DNA of 64,000 nucleotides from NCBI GenBank assembly GCA_035653615.1, contig DASRBN010000021.1, positions 1-64,000 of the forward strand. The letters are read 5' to 3'. Under the pieces are notes generated by a model. It had not been told where the DNA came from, searched no databases, and saw nothing but the letters and a program-made list of their open reading frames with translations. Below, piece after piece: positions 16,654 to 24,629 of this stretch (position 1 is the stretch's first letter; every line of letters begins with the position of its first letter). Both the position numbers and the translations under genes were made by a program. The stretch is from Ktedonobacteraceae bacterium. GTDB lineage: Bacteria; Chloroflexota; Ktedonobacteria; Ktedonobacterales; Ktedonobacteraceae.

Positions 16654-17769
16654 ATGACTCTGCACAGTCTGAAAAGCAAGTATACTCCCGGCACCACCTT
16701 ATTAACTGTTGGCACCAAACGTGGCCTTTTTCTCTTAAGCTCGCAGGATCGCGAAATATGGGAGGTCGAGGCTACCACATTGAAAGGCACCCGTGTTTTC
16801 AATGCTATTCTTGATCAACGCGACGGCCGGCGTTTGTTCGCAACCGATAACGGCGACTTCTTCGGCACGTTTTTGCGCTTCAGCGATGACTTCGGCCAGA
16901 CGTGGCAGGAACCGGAACAGGGTATCCAGTTCCCCAAAGATAGCGGCCAGAAACTTACCAACATCTGGCTAATCCAGCCTGGGCGACCGAATGAAGCGGG
17001 TGTGGTTTACGCGGGTGTTGATCCGGCCAGCCTCTGGGTCAGCGAAGATAATGGCGCGCATTGGGAAATGAATGCGGGACTGGCGAATCATCCTACACGG
17101 GAACACTGGCAGCCCGGTGCCGGCGGTCTCTGCCTGCACACCATCGTTCCTGATCCTACCAATGCATCGCGTATGTGGATAGGCATCTCGGCTGTAGGCT
17201 GCATGCGCACAGATGACGGCGGCAAGAGCTGGGTCTTTGCTAACAAAAATACACGCGCCAGTTTCTTGCCTGATATATATCCAGAGTATGGCCAGTGCAT
17301 CCACCGTTTTGTCCAGCATCCCACGCAGCCCGATGTCCTCTACCAGCAGAACCACTGCGGCATCTACAAAACTTTGAACGCGGGCGATGACTGGATAGAC
17401 ATTCAGCATAACCTGCCCTCGGAATTCGGTTTTCCTATAGCCATTGATCAACATCATCCTGATACCGTGTTCGTGATTGTTGAGGACCCATATGGTCGTC
17501 AGAATGTTGGCGAGCATTTTAGTGTGTATCGTACCCGCAACGGCGGCGAAAGCTGGGAGCCGCTTACCGAAGGTTTACCGGCAGGCCCGGGGGTTCGGCT
17601 TGGTGTCTTGCGCCATGGAATGTGTACCGATACTTCTGACCCCTGTGGAGTCTATGTCGGTACCAATACCGGGCAGATCTTTGCCACTCGCGATGGCGGT
17701 GATAGCTGGCAGCTGATCGCCGACTTCTTGCCGGCAATCTATTCAGTGAACGCGACTGTGATCGCTTAA
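16654..17769 (+). CDS. BNR/sialidase-like beta-propeller (WD40/YVTN/VPS10-type repeat) protein
   Basis: 371 aa, no signal peptide, so probably cytoplasmic. At least five BNR/Asp-box motifs (SxDxGxTW and variants) are visible: SDDFGQTW, SEDNGAHWE, TDDGGKSWVF, TLNAGDDW, TRNGGESWEP and TRDGGDSWQL, spaced by about 50-60 residues as expected for propeller blades. AGGAGG precedes the start. It follows the MoaD-like gene and is probably co-transcribed. True sialidases need an Arg triad and a FRIP motif, neither of which I see, so a structural or binding propeller is more likely than a glycosidase. Confidence 0.85.
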   Translation: MTLHSLKSKYTPGTTLLTVGTKRGLFLLSSQDREIWEVEATTLKGTRVFNAILDQRDGRRLFATDNGDFFGTFLRFSDDFGQTWQEPEQGIQFPKDSGQKLTNIWLIQPGRPNEAGVVYAGVDPASLWVSEDNGAHWEMNAGLANHPTREHWQPGAGGLCLHTIVPDPTNASRMWIGISAVGCMRTDDGGKSWVFANKNTRASFLPDIYPEYGQCIHRFVQHPTQPDVLYQQNHCGIYKTLNAGDDWIDIQHNLPSEFGFPIAIDQHHPDTVFVIVEDPYGRQNVGEHFSVYRTRNGGESWEPLTEGLPAGPGVRLGVLRHGMCTDTSDPCGVYVGTNTGQIFATRDGGDSWQLIADFLPAIYSVNATVIA

Positions 17770-17828
17770 ATCAACTTCAATCTCCTGTTGCCGGGATGAT
17801 TTTTGTTGGTGCTAAGCGGTGATGAGGT

Positions 17829-17878
17829 AGCGCCTGGTACCTGGCCTGGTGGGATTAACAGGCCAGGTACCAGGCGCT
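17829..17878. repeat. Family B palindromic element, copy B1
   Basis: Perfect 19-bp arms (17829-17847 and 17860-17878) around a 12-nt loop, built on the unit GCGCCTGGTACCTGG and its inverse CCAGGTACCAGGCGC, followed by TGTCCCTA. Lies 60 bp after the BNR gene. Confidence 0.85.
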
Positions 17879-17919
17879 GTCCCTAATGAATTTTTCCAAC
17901 CGAATCGAGGAATCCGTGC

Positions 17920-18055
17920 GTGTCATTCTGAGCGCAGCGAAGAATCTCGGTGCGCCTGGACGCAGATTCTTCGCTGCGCTCAGAATGACACGGCTTCGGT
18001 CAGAATGACACGCACGGATGCGCTCAGAATGACACGGCTTCGGTCAGAATGACAC
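17920..18055. repeat. Family A palindromic element, copy A4, with tandem extra ends
   Basis: Perfectly complementary 28-nt arms at 17920-17947 and 17964-17991, followed by two tandem units of CGGCTTCGGTCAGAATGACA (about 17991-18010 and 18033-18052) separated by a partial arm. The right end of the element has been multiplied. Confidence 0.85.
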
Positions 18056-18226
18056 GATTGGCACCACTCAGATTACCGATTTTGCCAGGGAAAATTCATC
18101 AGGGGGCCGGGGTCAATAATCTGCCATCTAGCAACCTCTGCAACCATTTTTACGCCTCATTCGTGTAACACATTAAGGTTATCTTAGAAATAACTGTAGG
18201 GATTACTAATATTACTACCTGTTTTG

Positions 18227-18358
18227 GGGAACCACATAGCCTTTCAAATTTGAAAGGCTTTTGCAGTTTACAGCTACATGGGGCAGTAAGGACGTTGATG
18301 TGCGTGCAGCTAACCCATGTAGTTTCTCAGGTAAAGTGCCGGATAGAGGAAGAACAGA
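18227..18358 (+). promoter_or_regulatory. Structured 5' leader of the sensor kinase gene, class unassigned
   Basis: Between a possible -10 (TAATAT near 18208) and the likely kinase start there are three successive stems: a perfect 22-bp hairpin AGCCTTTCAAA/TTTGAAAGGCT, a 9-bp stem CTACATGGG/CCCATGTAG closing a 31-nt internal segment, and TTTCTC/GAGGAA closing AGGTAAAGTGCCGGATA. The last stem covers the region just before the start. The arrangement resembles a riboswitch, but I cannot match it to a known class. Confidence 0.4.
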
Positions 18359-18359
18359 G

Positions 18360-20588
18360 GTGTATGATTTGAATGTCTCCGCGTCCCCGGAAGCTCCTGA
18401 TGGGGAAAAACAACCATTCTTCAAACGCGATCCGGCAATGCGGTTGTGGCACTCTATACGCGATTGGATGCGAAAAAGGACGTTCGCGCCGGATTGGTTG
18501 CCGGGGAGTTGGCGTCATCCCGTATCTGGCTACGTTGCGGCGGTATTGCTACAGGTACTCGCTGTTATCATCATATGGTTGCTAATCTCCCTCTTTCCTG
18601 CCTTCGAGTTCGCCGGGATACTGGGAGTGCTGGCTATCGTACTCGTAGCCGTGAATTGGGGTATTGGCCCCGGCTTACTGGCGACCGTGCTGGGTATCGT
18701 CCTGCTCGATTCTTTCGTCTTATTGCCGCACAGTGGCGAGAGCTTTTTTGGGGCGAAAAACGTTGTCGAGGTTTTGTTTTTCCTGGTCAGCGGATGTGTC
18801 ACCAGCATTACAGCTGGCCGGGGCGAGCATAAAGCGGCACATCAAACAGGGGAATTTGAGGCCATTTTCGAATCGATGGCCGATGGCGTCTTCGTTTACG
18901 GCAGCGAGGGCTCTATGCTGCGTATGAATGCTGCGTTTCGCAAGATGGTTGGCCTCAAGGCTGAGAACGAAAGAAGTTTTTTCTCCCAGTCACTCGATGA
19001 AAGACGCACACAGCTAACAATGGCCGATGAATTCGGTCAACCCCTACCCTTCGAGCGATGGCCACAGTCCCGTATTTTACGCGGTGAGGTGCTTACTGAA
19101 GCAAATACTGCCGATGTAATATTTCATACCTTTGATGGACGTATTTTGCATGTCAATGTCAGCGGCGCTCCGGTGCGCAATGCCGATGGAGAGCCTGTTG
19201 CCGCGCTCTGTATCTGTCGGGATGTGACGGAGCGTCGCAGGCTAGAACGCCGCACTCATGATGCCCTCAATGCCCTGCTTGCCATGGCAGAATCGCTTGT
19301 TTCCTTGCCTGAAAGCGTGAAAATTACCGGACAACTGTCGCAAGATGCATCTGACAGGATAGCACAGAAACTGGTAGAGCTGACACGTGATGTTATGGGT
19401 TGTGAGCGTGTTGGAATTACCGTCGTAGACCCACAGACACAAAATCTTCGTTCCGTGGCAGTCGTGGGACTTCCTGCCGAGCAGGAACTGCTATGGCGAG
19501 CCAGGCGTCCAGGTTTTCACCTCAGTGATATGCTCATGAATGAAGCATACCAGCAGCAACTTCTTGAGGGCGAGCCGATCATTCTGGATATGACACAGCC
19601 GCCGCTTTCGCAGTATCCCAATCCTTTCGATATTCATCGCATGCTGCTTGTGCCGATGTCTATAGACAATCAACTCATCGGCCTGATCTCCTTAGATTAC
19701 GCCGATAAGGCTCACCAATACACGCAGGAAGAGAAAGCGTTTGCAAGTGCAGTGGCCAGGCTGGTAACGCTGGTGTTCGAGCGCGAACGATTGTTGCGCG
19801 AGCGGGCCGAGGCGCGCGCGAACGAACTGGCCCTTCGCCAGGCGAACCAGCAGATGGAAGAATTCCTTGGCATGATCAGCCACGAATTGAAGACGCCTCT
19901 AACAAGCATTAAGGGTAATACGCAGCTGGCGGTGCGCCAGTTGAAAAATAGTTTGCAATCGCTCGAGAAAATTTTGGGATTGTACGAAAGCGCTGAACAG
20001 CAGAGCCGGCGCTTAAATCGGCTGGTGGACGATCTGCTGGATGTCTCACGCGTGCAAGCTGGTTACCTCGACCTGCATCTTGCTCCTCATGATCTGTTAT
20101 TGATTGTGCGGCAAGCGGTTGAAGAACAACAGCAGGTGTGGTCTGATCGCACAATAACATTGGAATCCGGTGACATTCAAACAGCGCCTGTCGAAGTGGA
20201 TGCTGATCGCATCGCGCAAGCCATCATGAACTATCTGACCAATGCTTTGAAGTACTCGAGCGAAGATCGGCCCGTCCAGGTACGTTTGCAAGAACAGGAG
20301 AATGAGGTCAAGGTCAGCGTGCGCGATTATGGACCCGGCATCTCCACTGAGCAACAGGAATATATCTGGGAGCGCTTCCGGCGGGTCCCCGAAATGGAGA
20401 TACAGAGCCGTTCCCATCTCTCAAATGCGGGCCTTGGTCTCGGTCTCTATATTAGCAAGACCATTATCGAACAGCACCATGGGCAGGTAGGCGTCGATAG
20501 TATACCTGGCGAAGGCTCTACCTTCTGGTTCACATTGCCGCTGGCACCGGACGCCAGGGGTGAAGCGAATAGCCAGGAGGAATCGTGA
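18360..20588 (+). CDS. Membrane sensor histidine kinase with PAS and GAF domains
   Basis: About 742 aa from GTG 18360; the frame is open to TTG 18261, but that stretch folds as a leader and has no family similarity. TTG 18369 is another option. Order: cytoplasmic N-terminus, a DUF4118-type bundle of three or four membrane helices (nt ~18530-18800), PAS domain (FEAIFESMADGVFVYG, ending CRDVTERR), GAF domain (nt ~19320-19780), HisKA with the phospho-accepting His at nt 19881 in ISHELKTPL, and an HATPase_c domain with NYLTNALKYS, DYGPGIS and GLGLGLYIS. No response regulator gene is adjacent, so its partner is elsewhere. Confidence 0.87.
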   Translation: MYDLNVSASPEAPDGEKQPFFKRDPAMRLWHSIRDWMRKRTFAPDWLPGSWRHPVSGYVAAVLLQVLAVIIIWLLISLFPAFEFAGILGVLAIVLVAVNWGIGPGLLATVLGIVLLDSFVLLPHSGESFFGAKNVVEVLFFLVSGCVTSITAGRGEHKAAHQTGEFEAIFESMADGVFVYGSEGSMLRMNAAFRKMVGLKAENERSFFSQSLDERRTQLTMADEFGQPLPFERWPQSRILRGEVLTEANTADVIFHTFDGRILHVNVSGAPVRNADGEPVAALCICRDVTERRRLERRTHDALNALLAMAESLVSLPESVKITGQLSQDASDRIAQKLVELTRDVMGCERVGITVVDPQTQNLRSVAVVGLPAEQELLWRARRPGFHLSDMLMNEAYQQQLLEGEPIILDMTQPPLSQYPNPFDIHRMLLVPMSIDNQLIGLISLDYADKAHQYTQEEKAFASAVARLVTLVFERERLLRERAEARANELALRQANQQMEEFLGMISHELKTPLTSIKGNTQLAVRQLKNSLQSLEKILGLYESAEQQSRRLNRLVDDLLDVSRVQAGYLDLHLAPHDLLLIVRQAVEEQQQVWSDRTITLESGDIQTAPVEVDADRIAQAIMNYLTNALKYSSEDRPVQVRLQEQENEVKVSVRDYGPGISTEQQEYIWERFRRVPEMEIQSRSHLSNAGLGLGLYISKTIIEQHHGQVGVDSIPGEGSTFWFTLPLAPDARGEANSQEES

Positions 20589-20630
20589 CATTAGGGACGA
20601 GATTTCCCAATTTGATTGTGAAAAGCCATT

Positions 20631-21341
20631 ATGGAACCAGATGAGGAGAGAACGAGAGTGTCCAATATACGCGGCGTTATTCTTGATGTTGATGGCACGC
20701 TGGTCTTAAGCAATGAAGCGCAGGCAAAATCCTGGGTGGAGGCCATGGCCGATTTCGGATATTATGTTTCCGTCGAAAGAATAGGCCCATTAGTCGGTAT
20801 GGGTGGCGACAAAGTCTTGCCTGAGACAACCGGGCTGCAAAAAAATAGTGAAGACGGCATAAAGATCGATGCAAGACGCGCGGAAATCTTCAAACAAAAA
20901 TATCTTCCAACGCTGCAAGCCGCGCCCGGCGCCAGAGATTTGCTACAGCATATGCGCGAAAAAGGTCTCAAGCTTGCAGTCGCCAGTTCCGCTAAAATGG
21001 ATGAATTGAAACCCCTGTTGCAGGTGGTGGGTGCCGCTGACCTCGTGCAAGAAGAAACTTCCGCCAGCGACGCCAGCCAATCCAAACCGAACCCCGATAT
21101 TATCCAGGTGACGCTTCAACGCATCGGCCTGCCTGCTGACCAGGTTCTTATGCTCGGCGATACGGTTTACGATATTGAAGCGGCGGGCAGAGCTGGCATC
21201 GGCACCATCGCCCTGCGTTGTGGCGGCTGGTCTGATCGCGACCTTAAAGGCGCACTTGCTATTTACAATGATCCTGCCGATTTGCTAGAACACTACGACA
21301 CTTCGCCCCTCGGAGATTCCTCGTCGGGCCGGTCATTCTGA
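20631..21341 (+). CDS. HAD-superfamily phosphatase (HAD-IA type)
   Basis: 236 aa. The nucleophile motif is ILDVDGTLV, motif II the Ser of AVASS, motif III the Lys of SKPNPD, and motif IV LMLGDTVYDIEAA, all in order, as in phosphoglycolate phosphatase and beta-phosphoglucomutase relatives. GTG 20658 has a better ribosome-binding site (GAGGAGAG 20643-20650) than ATG 20631, and the HAD fold starts just after it, so the true start may be 20658. The last five residues and the stop codon are contributed by a family A palindrome (SSGRSF-stop). The substrate is unknown; it is not the HAD-IIB type known as mannosyl-3-phosphoglycerate phosphatase. Confidence 0.85.
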   Translation: MEPDEERTRVSNIRGVILDVDGTLVLSNEAQAKSWVEAMADFGYYVSVERIGPLVGMGGDKVLPETTGLQKNSEDGIKIDARRAEIFKQKYLPTLQAAPGARDLLQHMREKGLKLAVASSAKMDELKPLLQVVGAADLVQEETSASDASQSKPNPDIIQVTLQRIGLPADQVLMLGDTVYDIEAAGRAGIGTIALRCGGWSDRDLKGALAIYNDPADLLEHYDTSPLGDSSSGRSF

Positions 21342-21398
21342 GCGCAGTGAAGAATCTCTGGCGGCACGCGGATTCTTCACTGCGTTCAGAATGACCGG
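21329..21398. repeat. Family A palindromic element, copy A5
   Basis: 28-nt arms at 21329-21356 and 21371-21398. The arms share a compensatory change (GCAGTGAAG with CTTCACTGC), and the only mismatch is a G-U-type pair. The left arm overlaps the end of the HAD gene and supplies its stop codon. Confidence 0.88.
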
Positions 21399-21716
21399 GA
21401 TCGTTCTGTCTACCGGTCAAGATAGGACGTTTATACTATGCCAGGAACACATCCGGTTAAGAAATCATAACTAAGAACTAGTACTTTCAACTAACGCTTA
21501 ACCTCTATATGCTTAACGGCGCGCGGCATATGCTACAAATGAAATGGCAGTTGTTCGTGGTAAATAGCTCTGTATGGGCCTGGAACACAGCGAGATTTTT
21601 CGTTTATTTGTAGCGTTTATGTTCCTGGGGGATCGGACTGGCAAGCCAGGCAACTACAGGCGACTATGATGGTTGCCTCTACAAGTTATTTTTTCTCTTG
21701 GGAAAGGGAAAGCGCC
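21399..21716. other. Intergenic region before mannosyl-3-phosphoglycerate synthase
   Basis: No gene seen. A loose inverted pair CCTGGAACA (about 21579) and TGTTCCTGG (about 21620) encloses an AT-rich stretch with a possible -10; it could form a leader hairpin ahead of the synthase gene. Confidence 0.35.
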
Positions 21717-22859
21717 ATGCATTTTGACACGGTCAGGTTTTCACATATCCTGGAAAAAGATAAGCTGCATGATGTAGCTTATTTTTTGTCCCATACAGCT
21801 TTTGTTGTTTCACATAAGACGGAAAGCCTCGAGACGTTATTGGGAGTCCTGTGGTATTTGCCGGGTGATAGTCCGGTAATTGTGGTGACGAACTGCCCTG
21901 AAGAACAACTGCCGGGTATCAAATGCGGCATTCAGGATCATTTAGTCGGTCATAAGAACATCTTCCTGGTGCATCAAAAAGATGAACATGTGGCGCGATT
22001 ATTGGAGCTCTCTGGAGTCACACATATCCTTGGCCATGATGGGAAAGTGCTTGATGGCAAGGGCGAGGGTATGTATATCGGTACGCTTTTTGCGACGCTT
22101 TTGGGATATCCTGAGTGGATCGTCTTTTACGATGCGGATAACATCGTACCATGCGCGCTGCTTGAATATACGCTCGCCATGGGAAGATTATTCCTCGCGG
22201 CGCGTCCAACATTCTCCTCATTTGAAAGCGGCGTACCTGCCTTTTTGCATAATGTGCGCATCTGCTGGTCATCCAAGCCCTCTCTTACCGGCGGGAAACT
22301 GGAACAAAACGTGTTAGGTCGCTGTACGCGGGTTATTTCTCCTCTCTTTCACGACGTATTAGAACACTGGCTGGGCGTGCGCAACTACGTGGTCAGCTCA
22401 TCGAATGCCGGCGAGCAAGGTATGACGATGACAACGGCCAGAGCTTTACGCTTCTCTTCAGGCTTTTCGGTAGAAACATTTCAGTTGCTTGATTTCTTAC
22501 TCAAGGCTGCAACCCTGAAAGACCTGCCTGGAAGCACAATCTACCAGCAGTACCAATCCAGGAGTCCTCATTTTCATACCAAAAAAGAGGACGAGCATAT
22601 TCGCAAAATGATCGCCGTTAGCCTGGGCAGTTTCTTCGTATTCCGCCACTATCTCCCACAAAGTGTCGAGGATCGGATAAATCGCCTGATCGATGAACTG
22701 AACCTCGATGTGGCCTGTCCCCTGATCTATCCGTCTTTAGATAGCCTGAGCCTGATGGGTAACGAGGCATTTGTGGATGCATACAGACTATTCGACGAAG
22801 TAGAAACTGGAGAGTACGAAATTGCGGCTGCTGTTAGTCCGTCATGGAGCGACGCCTAA
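21717..22859 (+). CDS. mpgS: Mannosyl-3-phosphoglycerate synthase (GT55)
   Basis: 380 aa from ATG 21717, with GAAAGGGA upstream; the in-frame ATG 21666 adds an unsupported 17 residues. The enzyme joins GDP-mannose and 3-phosphoglycerate to give mannosyl-3-phosphoglycerate, the precursor of the compatible solute mannosylglycerate. Diagnostic segments are FVVSHKTESLETLLGVLWYLP, the metal/nucleotide site DADNIVP with Asp139 and Asp141, and NAGEQGMTMTTARALRFSSGFSVETFQ. The stop overlaps the next gene, a histidine phosphatase, by 38 bp in another frame, so the two are coupled. The upstream HAD gene is 375 bp away and separated by a repeat. Confidence 0.9.
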   Translation: MHFDTVRFSHILEKDKLHDVAYFLSHTAFVVSHKTESLETLLGVLWYLPGDSPVIVVTNCPEEQLPGIKCGIQDHLVGHKNIFLVHQKDEHVARLLELSGVTHILGHDGKVLDGKGEGMYIGTLFATLLGYPEWIVFYDADNIVPCALLEYTLAMGRLFLAARPTFSSFESGVPAFLHNVRICWSSKPSLTGGKLEQNVLGRCTRVISPLFHDVLEHWLGVRNYVVSSSNAGEQGMTMTTARALRFSSGFSVETFQLLDFLLKAATLKDLPGSTIYQQYQSRSPHFHTKKEDEHIRKMIAVSLGSFFVFRHYLPQSVEDRINRLIDELNLDVACPLIYPSLDSLSLMGNEAFVDAYRLFDEVETGEYEIAAAVSPSWSDA

Positions 22860-23442
22860 TAATATCGAGGCGCGCTATACCGGGCAATCAGATGTTGAAC
22901 TCAGCGTCTCAGGCCTGCAGCAGGCAAAGTTGCTTGCTGCGCGCCTGGCTGCAGAGACATTTGATGCGATTGTTTCCTCTGACCTGCGCCGCTCACTTGC
23001 CACGGCGCAGGCTGTTGCCGATTATCATGGGCTTTCCGTATGGGAGGATGCCGACCTGCGCGAGTTTTCCCTCGGCGCCTGGGAAGAGGTGCCATACGCC
23101 GAGGTCAAAGCCCGTGACGCGGCCCTGTTAGATCGCTGGCGGAACGACCCGGAACATACCGCTCCTCCAGGAGGAGAGACCGGCGCCCAGGTGCGCGACC
23201 GCATATTACGCGCGCTCGAACGCTGGCAAGCACAATACCCGAAAGGAACTGTGCTATGGGTGACGCATGGTGGGACACTAGGGGTGCTGCTCTGTCACCT
23301 GCTGGGAATGGAACTGAGACGCCGCAACCAGTTTCGGTTCGCGAATGCTTCAATCACTGAACTCAAGCTCGATGATCAGCTCGCGATACTTAAATATTGT
23401 AATGACACGGCCCATTTAAGGGATGTCAATCCAGTATCTTAG
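22822..23442 (+). CDS. Histidine phosphatase (phosphoglycerate mutase-like), candidate mannosyl-3-phosphoglycerate phosphatase
   Basis: 206 aa, starting at TTG 22822 inside the end of mpgS. The catalytic RHG is at residues 7-9 (LLLVRHGATPNN); other family parts are SDLRRSLATAQAVA, REFSLGAWEEV, the catalytic Glu within PPGGETGAQV, and the second His in WVTHGGTLG. General annotation would be alpha-ribazole phosphatase or phosphoglycerate mutase family. The 38-bp overlap with mpgS suggests that it removes the phosphate from mannosyl-3-phosphoglycerate. A mycobacterial enzyme of this same superfamily (glucosyl-3-phosphoglycerate phosphatase) does the equivalent reaction. No cobalamin gene is nearby. 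Confidence 0.85.
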   Translation: MRLLLVRHGATPNNIEARYTGQSDVELSVSGLQQAKLLAARLAAETFDAIVSSDLRRSLATAQAVADYHGLSVWEDADLREFSLGAWEEVPYAEVKARDAALLDRWRNDPEHTAPPGGETGAQVRDRILRALERWQAQYPKGTVLWVTHGGTLGVLLCHLLGMELRRRNQFRFANASITELKLDDQLAILKYCNDTAHLRDVNPVS

Positions 23443-23931
23443 CTTCTTTACCGGTGAGTCATCGCTTTTGATGGCATTCTCGAACTGGCCGCCGTTCTTT
23501 TCGATGATCTTCTTTGATCCAATGTTGTTCTCGTCGCACGTCAGCAGTACTCTGTATAGTCCGAGTTCTTTGGCTTTCTGAAGTCCAAGTTTCAATATCT
23601 GACTACCGTAACCACGTCTCCTTTTGGATGGGCGTATCTCATAGCCGATATGACCACCCACCTTCATCAGGCGGTCGTTCAGCTCGTGCCGGACTGATAG
23701 CCGCCCGATATACTCGTCATTCTCAATGAGCCAGAAATCGGAGGATGGAACCCATTCTGATGGTAATTTGGAGCGGTCAGTACGCGACAGAACTGCCTGG
23801 ACGAAACTGCCGAAGTTCTCGTTCAAGTTTTCCGCATCTATATTGAGATTCCTGCCCTCGGCCTGAAATTCAAGCAGGGCCTGGATATAGCTTTCTTTGT
23901 ATCTCTCTGACGGGAGCGCAAGAAAGGGCAT
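23416..23931 (-). CDS. GNAT-family N-acetyltransferase
   Basis: 171 aa from ATG at 23931. AAGAGAAGAG lies just before this start; the frame continues 30 codons upstream without similarity. Acetyl-CoA-binding motif A is IGYEIRPSKRRRGYGSQILKLGL (R-x-x-G-x-G), followed by LGLYRVLLTCDENNIGSKKIIEKNGG, typical of GNAT proteins annotated as RimJ/RimL- or YnaD-like. The end overlaps the end of the convergent histidine phosphatase gene by 27 bp. The substrate (protein terminus, amine or antibiotic) cannot be told. Confidence 0.87.
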   Translation of the reverse strand: MPFLALPSERYKESYIQALLEFQAEGRNLNIDAENLNENFGSFVQAVLSRTDRSKLPSEWVPSSDFWLIENDEYIGRLSVRHELNDRLMKVGGHIGYEIRPSKRRRGYGSQILKLGLQKAKELGLYRVLLTCDENNIGSKKIIEKNGGQFENAIKSDDSPVKKLRYWIDIP

Positions 23932-24079
23932 CGCTCTTCTCTTTCTGTCTGTAACGCGGGAAAGCAATTCCCGCTGCATCCCATTATAACCGATGGATAG
24001 CAGAATATAGTAGTTTTGCAACGGTGCTTTGATCTACCAGATTATTCTCATATAAACTTACCATTTATCATCTTATTAC

Positions 24080-24108
24080 TTGACAAAAATTGTAAGATAT
24101 TGTATCTT
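24080..24108 (+). promoter_or_regulatory. Sigma-70-type promoter of the HspR-like gene with embedded operator
   Basis: TTGACA (24080-24085), a 17-bp spacer and TATCTT (24103-24108). The palindrome TAAGATA-TTG-TATCTTA at 24093-24109 overlaps the -10, which places it where a repressor would block RNA polymerase; autoregulation by the downstream MerR/HspR protein is likely. It does not match the actinobacterial HAIR sequence. Confidence 0.7.
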
Positions 24109-24188
24109 ATAGACAAACCCGTCAGTAGAAGTATCTTCGGTAGTGGCTGAGGGTATATGTAAACCAGGGGTAAGAAAGGAAGTTCAGC

Positions 24189-24629
24189 ATGAAAAGGCGT
24201 CCAAGGCCTGACACGCAGGGGGTGAATGGTAATAGCCCGACCTTGCCAAAATATACGATTGGCGTGGTCTCCCAGCTGTTAGGATTGCCCCCTCAGGTGC
24301 TACGGCGCTACGAGGAAGCAGGTTTGCTGGAACCGGCTCGCCAGTCGGGTAAGAACCGCCTGTATTCAGATCAGGATATAGCCATCCTCGAAGAGATCGC
24401 CGAGCTTTCTGAACAGGGCGTGAATGCGATAGGTATACGTCATATTATCCAGATTCGCAAAGATGTCACTATTCTGCAACAAGAGATCAAAGAGATGCGC
24501 GAAGCCTTGCATCGCTATGAGGAGGAGAGGGTGCGCATCGAGATGAGTAGCCAGAGCATCGATATGGATTCTGAGACAATTGAAATGAGCAGCCAGAGCG
24601 TTGATGTGCATGCTGAGGTGGAAGAGTGA
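24189..24629 (+). CDS. hspR: MerR-family transcription regulator, HspR-like
   Basis: 146 aa. Residues about 20-90 are a MerR winged helix: YTIGVVSQLLGLPPQVLRRYEEAGLLEP, then NRLYSDQDIAILEEIAELSEQGVNAIGIRHII. A coiled coil follows (IRKDVTILQQEIKEMREALHRYEEER), then an odd tail in which the unit EMSSQS(I/V)D is repeated. HspR represses the dnaK operon in actinobacteria and its gene normally lies at that operon; here it sits directly upstream of grpE-dnaK-dnaJ. It has its own consensus promoter overlapped by a palindrome. The repeated tail is not usual for HspR. Confidence 0.85.
   Translation: MKRRPRPDTQGVNGNSPTLPKYTIGVVSQLLGLPPQVLRRYEEAGLLEPARQSGKNRLYSDQDIAILEEIAELSEQGVNAIGIRHIIQIRKDVTILQQEIKEMREALHRYEEERVRIEMSSQSIDMDSETIEMSSQSVDVHAEVEE

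Noticed and set aside
16654-17769. True exo-alpha-sialidase
   Set aside because: Asp-boxes are present, but the FRIP motif, Arg triad and Tyr/Glu active site of sialidases are not recognisable, and no signal peptide is seen.
17920-18055. CRISPR array from repeated CAGAATGACA units
   Set aside because: The units are arms of a dispersed palindrome found in many intergenic sites, with no regular spacers and no cas genes.
18227-18358. Glycine or c-di-AMP riboswitch before the sensor kinase
   Set aside because: Only one short motif of each aptamer is matched and the rest of the core is missing; kept only as an unassigned leader.
20631-21341. HAD phosphatase as the mannosyl-3-phosphoglycerate phosphatase
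   Set aside because: It lacks the HAD-IIB cap seen in known MpgP proteins, is separated from mpgS by a repeat and 375 bp, while the histidine phosphatase overlaps mpgS.
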